Positions 62,447 through 64,000 of a stretch of DNA of 64,000 nt are shown here, in pieces. The translations under genes were made by a program, and so were the position numbers. Numbering within the stretch: position 1 is the stretch's first letter; each line of letters starts with the position of its first letter. Source of the DNA: Streptomyces caniscabiei (GTDB lineage: Bacteria > Actinomycetota > Actinomycetes > Streptomycetales > Streptomycetaceae). The notes beneath the pieces are model-generated. The model did no database searches, was not told the DNA's origin, and saw nothing but the letters and a program-made list of their open reading frames with translations. The stretch covers positions 1-64,000 of the forward strand of contig NZ_JABXWI010000004.1 of the NCBI RefSeq assembly GCF_014930365.1, in the 5' to 3' direction.

Positions 62447-62477
62447 ATCAGGAGAGATCAGGAGAGATCAGGAGATT
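62447..62477. repeat. 10-bp tandem repeat
   Basis: GGAGAGATCA occurs twice in full, preceded by ATCA and followed by GGAGATT, between a terminator and the end of a minus-strand gene remnant. Confidence 0.7.
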
Positions 62478-62513
62478 CTGGCAGGCGGGTCCCCTCGGGG
62501 CCCTGTGCGGTGG

Positions 62514-62790
62514 TCACCGGCCCGGGTGGCGCCAACGACGGTTGTGCCCGGCGCGGTGGAAGTCGATGACCGCGCTGAGCGCGGCGCAGATCAATGGCAC
62601 GGTGACGAACGCGGCCAACAGCACGCCGCCGGTGTCGGCCACGTCGAGGGCGCGGCCGAGTACGAGGCGGAGAAGGCACCCACGGTTCCGGTCAGCAGGA
62701 AACCGGCGGCGCCGCCGGCGAGGAGGCCGACCAGGACGGCTGGAACCCTGGCGGGTGGCGGGTGGCGGGTGGCGGGGAGCGTGTACTCAT
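62514..62790 (-). pseudogene. Small membrane protein with one frameshift
   Basis: From the ATG at 62790: P-A-V-L-V-G-L-L-A-G-G-A-A-G-F-L-L-T-G-T-V in one frame, then, after a shift near 62655, L-G-R-A-L-D-V-A-D-T-G-G-V-L-L-A-A-F-V-T-V-P-L-I-C-A-A-L-S-A-V. I recall similar two- or three-helix Streptomyces membrane proteins. Codons 5-14 lie on a 7-bp tandem repeat (GGCGGGT, about four units, 62750-62777), which could also change the frame. Confidence 0.55.
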
Positions 62791-63184
62791 GTCCCGCAGC
62801 GTCGGGCCGCGGCGTACGACGGCGCATCCCCCTGCGGCGGACACCTGCTCTGCTCCCCCGGTTGCGCGCCCCGGGGCCGGGTTACACCGCTGGTGGGTTG
62901 CCGGCAGCGCTGCCATCACGGTGGTGGCTCACCGTTCAGCCAGCCCGGGCGGCCCCCGAGTTCGCCACGGCCGCGGCCTCCGAACCGGCCCGCAAGGTCC
63001 TCACAGCCGTAGTCGAGGCACTGGCCGGCACGGCCTTGGACGTCCTGCGAGATGCGGATCTGCGGGCCCGCGCCTGGGACCGGCACGCCGCCCGCAGCGA
63101 AACTTGCCTGGGCAGTGGTGACGCCCCACAGTTGCACGCCCGCCGTGGGCCCGGCCCACATCCCATGACGCTGGGACGGGGCTG
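62791..63184. other. No supported gene
   Basis: A plus-strand frame (A-L-A-G-T-A-L-D-V-L-R-D-A-D-L-R-A-R-A-W-D-R) has some coding look, but no start, end or known motif. Otherwise nothing is seen. Confidence 0.35.
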
Positions 63185-64000
63185 TCAGCAAGCGGCGACG
63201 TCGAGGGCTTGGGCCAGCAGGGCACGGGAGTGCGCTCGGGCCGCGGGGGCTGCGATGATGTCCTGGACCATGACTTCGTCGACGCCGGTGGCCTTGGTCA
63301 TCTGCTCCAGCTGATCCCGTACGGTCTGCGGGCTGCCGGCGAGTTGGCGGGGCCAGCGGCCGTCGGTGATGACGGTGGGGATGTCCTTCTGGTCCTGGCT
63401 GAGTTCCCGCTCGGCTTCCTCGACCATGGGAACCCGGGCCGCGGTCCCTTCTCGGGGCCAGGCGTGCCATCAGGGCGGTCCTGGACCAGTTCAGCCGCCT
63501 TGCCTCGGCGTCGGTGTCCGCGACCACCGCGCTGACGGAGAGGATGCCGCGGCCTCCGGCCGGCCTGTCGGCCGCGGAGAACGCGCCGTGGCGGAGCAGA
63601 GCGCGAGGGACGCCGTCGGGGTTGATGAAGCCCGCGAAGGCGTAGCCGAGGCCGAGTTCGCCGGCCATCCGGGCGCTGGTGCCCGAGGAGCCGAGAATCC
63701 ACACGTCGGGTCGTGATGCGACACCTGCGGCGGGGTTCAGCCGTGCGAAGGGGTGGTTCACGGGGAAGTGGCCGTTGAAGTGGGCGAGTACTTCCTGGAC
63801 CTGCTCGGCGAAATCGTCGGCGGGCGGTACGTCACGGTCGCGGCGCAGGGCGAGGTCCACCACGGGGCCCGCGGTGGCGCGGCCGAGGCCGAGGTCGATG
63901 CGGCCCGGTGCGAGGGCTTCGAGCTGGAGGAAGGTCTCGGCGACCTTGTAGGGGCTGTAGTGGTTGAGCAGTACCGCGCCGGAGCCGACCCGGATACGAG
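63185..64000 (-). CDS. LLM-class (luciferase-like) oxidoreductase, 5' partial, one frameshift
   Basis: Runs off the right edge. The visible part starts V-G-S-G-A-V-L-L-N-H-Y-S-P-Y-K-V-A-E-T-F and L-A-P-G-R-I-D-L-G-L-G-R-A, the conserved FMN/F420-barrel region. It continues with W-I-L-G-S-S-G-T-S-A-R-M-A-G-E-L-G-L-G-Y-A-F-A-G-F. Near 63450 a one-base shift moves to the frame of V-D-E-V-M-V-Q-D-I-I, which ends the protein at 63185. Family members are flavin-dependent monooxygenases or F420 oxidoreductases with diverse substrates. If the shift is a consensus error, the gene is intact. Confidence 0.82.

Noticed and set aside
62750..62790. 7-bp repeat as a phase-variation switch for the small membrane protein
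   Set aside because: The hydrophobic segment after the repeat is in the same frame as the start; the lesion is downstream, so changing repeat number would not restore the gene.
1..64000. tRNA, rRNA, riboswitch and replication-origin search
   Set aside because: No T-loop-like GGTTCGA-type arm with a matching acceptor stem, no rRNA signature, no conserved riboswitch core and no DnaA-box cluster were found by eye.

Overview
The window is high-GC actinobacterial DNA, almost certainly Streptomyces. Codon third positions are nearly all G or C, GTG starts and four-base start/stop overlaps are common, and several families are typical of the genus: a DUF6233-like protein, an nSTAND/WD40 regulator, secreted FG-GAP and peptidoglycan-binding proteins, a vanadium-haloperoxidase-like protein and a DtxR/DmdR-type iron box. 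No rRNA, tRNA or CRISPR array was seen.

Layout. 1-11.5 kb is a mosaic: the end of a biotin-dependent acyl-CoA carboxylase fused in frame to an AraC DNA-binding domain, wrecks of uvrA-like, alcohol dehydrogenase, DNA ligase and integrase genes, a dienelactone hydrolase, a ParA-type operon, a secreted FG-GAP protein, a HEAT-repeat protein and a secreted haloperoxidase-like phosphatase-fold enzyme. 12-18 kb holds a 1247-residue HTH-nSTAND-TM-WD40 protein divergent from a small secreted protein, and another secreted protein. 18-38 kb is a graveyard of IS5, IS21, IS630, ISAzo13 and other transposase pieces and integrase tails. Intact islands lie among them: two SnoaL/NTF2-fold proteins (the second at its left edge), a low-GC Tat-exported amidohydrolase, an MprAB-like two-component system convergent with an MmpL transporter, an F420/FMN split-barrel protein, an SDR and an Eis-like acetyltransferase.

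38-54 kb is the best preserved metabolic part. A single-chain adenylation-carrier-acyltransferase protein diverges from a three-gene ferric-iron ABC transporter, with an iron box between them. Then come an FHA/membrane protein with a small partner, an MFS exporter with a divergent AraC regulator, and a tightly overlapped operon (PEP-synthase-like ATP-binding domain, biotin carrier, biotin carboxylase, carboxyltransferase, HAD phosphatase) beside a broken IclR gene. 54.9-56.5 kb is an IS5-type element with matching terminal repeats and a CTAG target duplication that carries an alpha/beta hydrolase. 56.5-64 kb holds two beta-propeller proteins, three cell-wall proteins (one broken, two intact; the last a Tat-exported PGRP amidase), small membrane proteins and a luciferase-like oxidoreductase that runs off the end.

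Many otherwise well-conserved genes carry one single-base frameshift (about 2.36, 9.7, 49.6, 54.5, 59.8, 62.65 and 63.45 kb). These may be real decay, as expected in an accessory or chromosome-arm region, or consensus errors in the assembly. Functions are inferred from motifs read by eye; no database search was possible.
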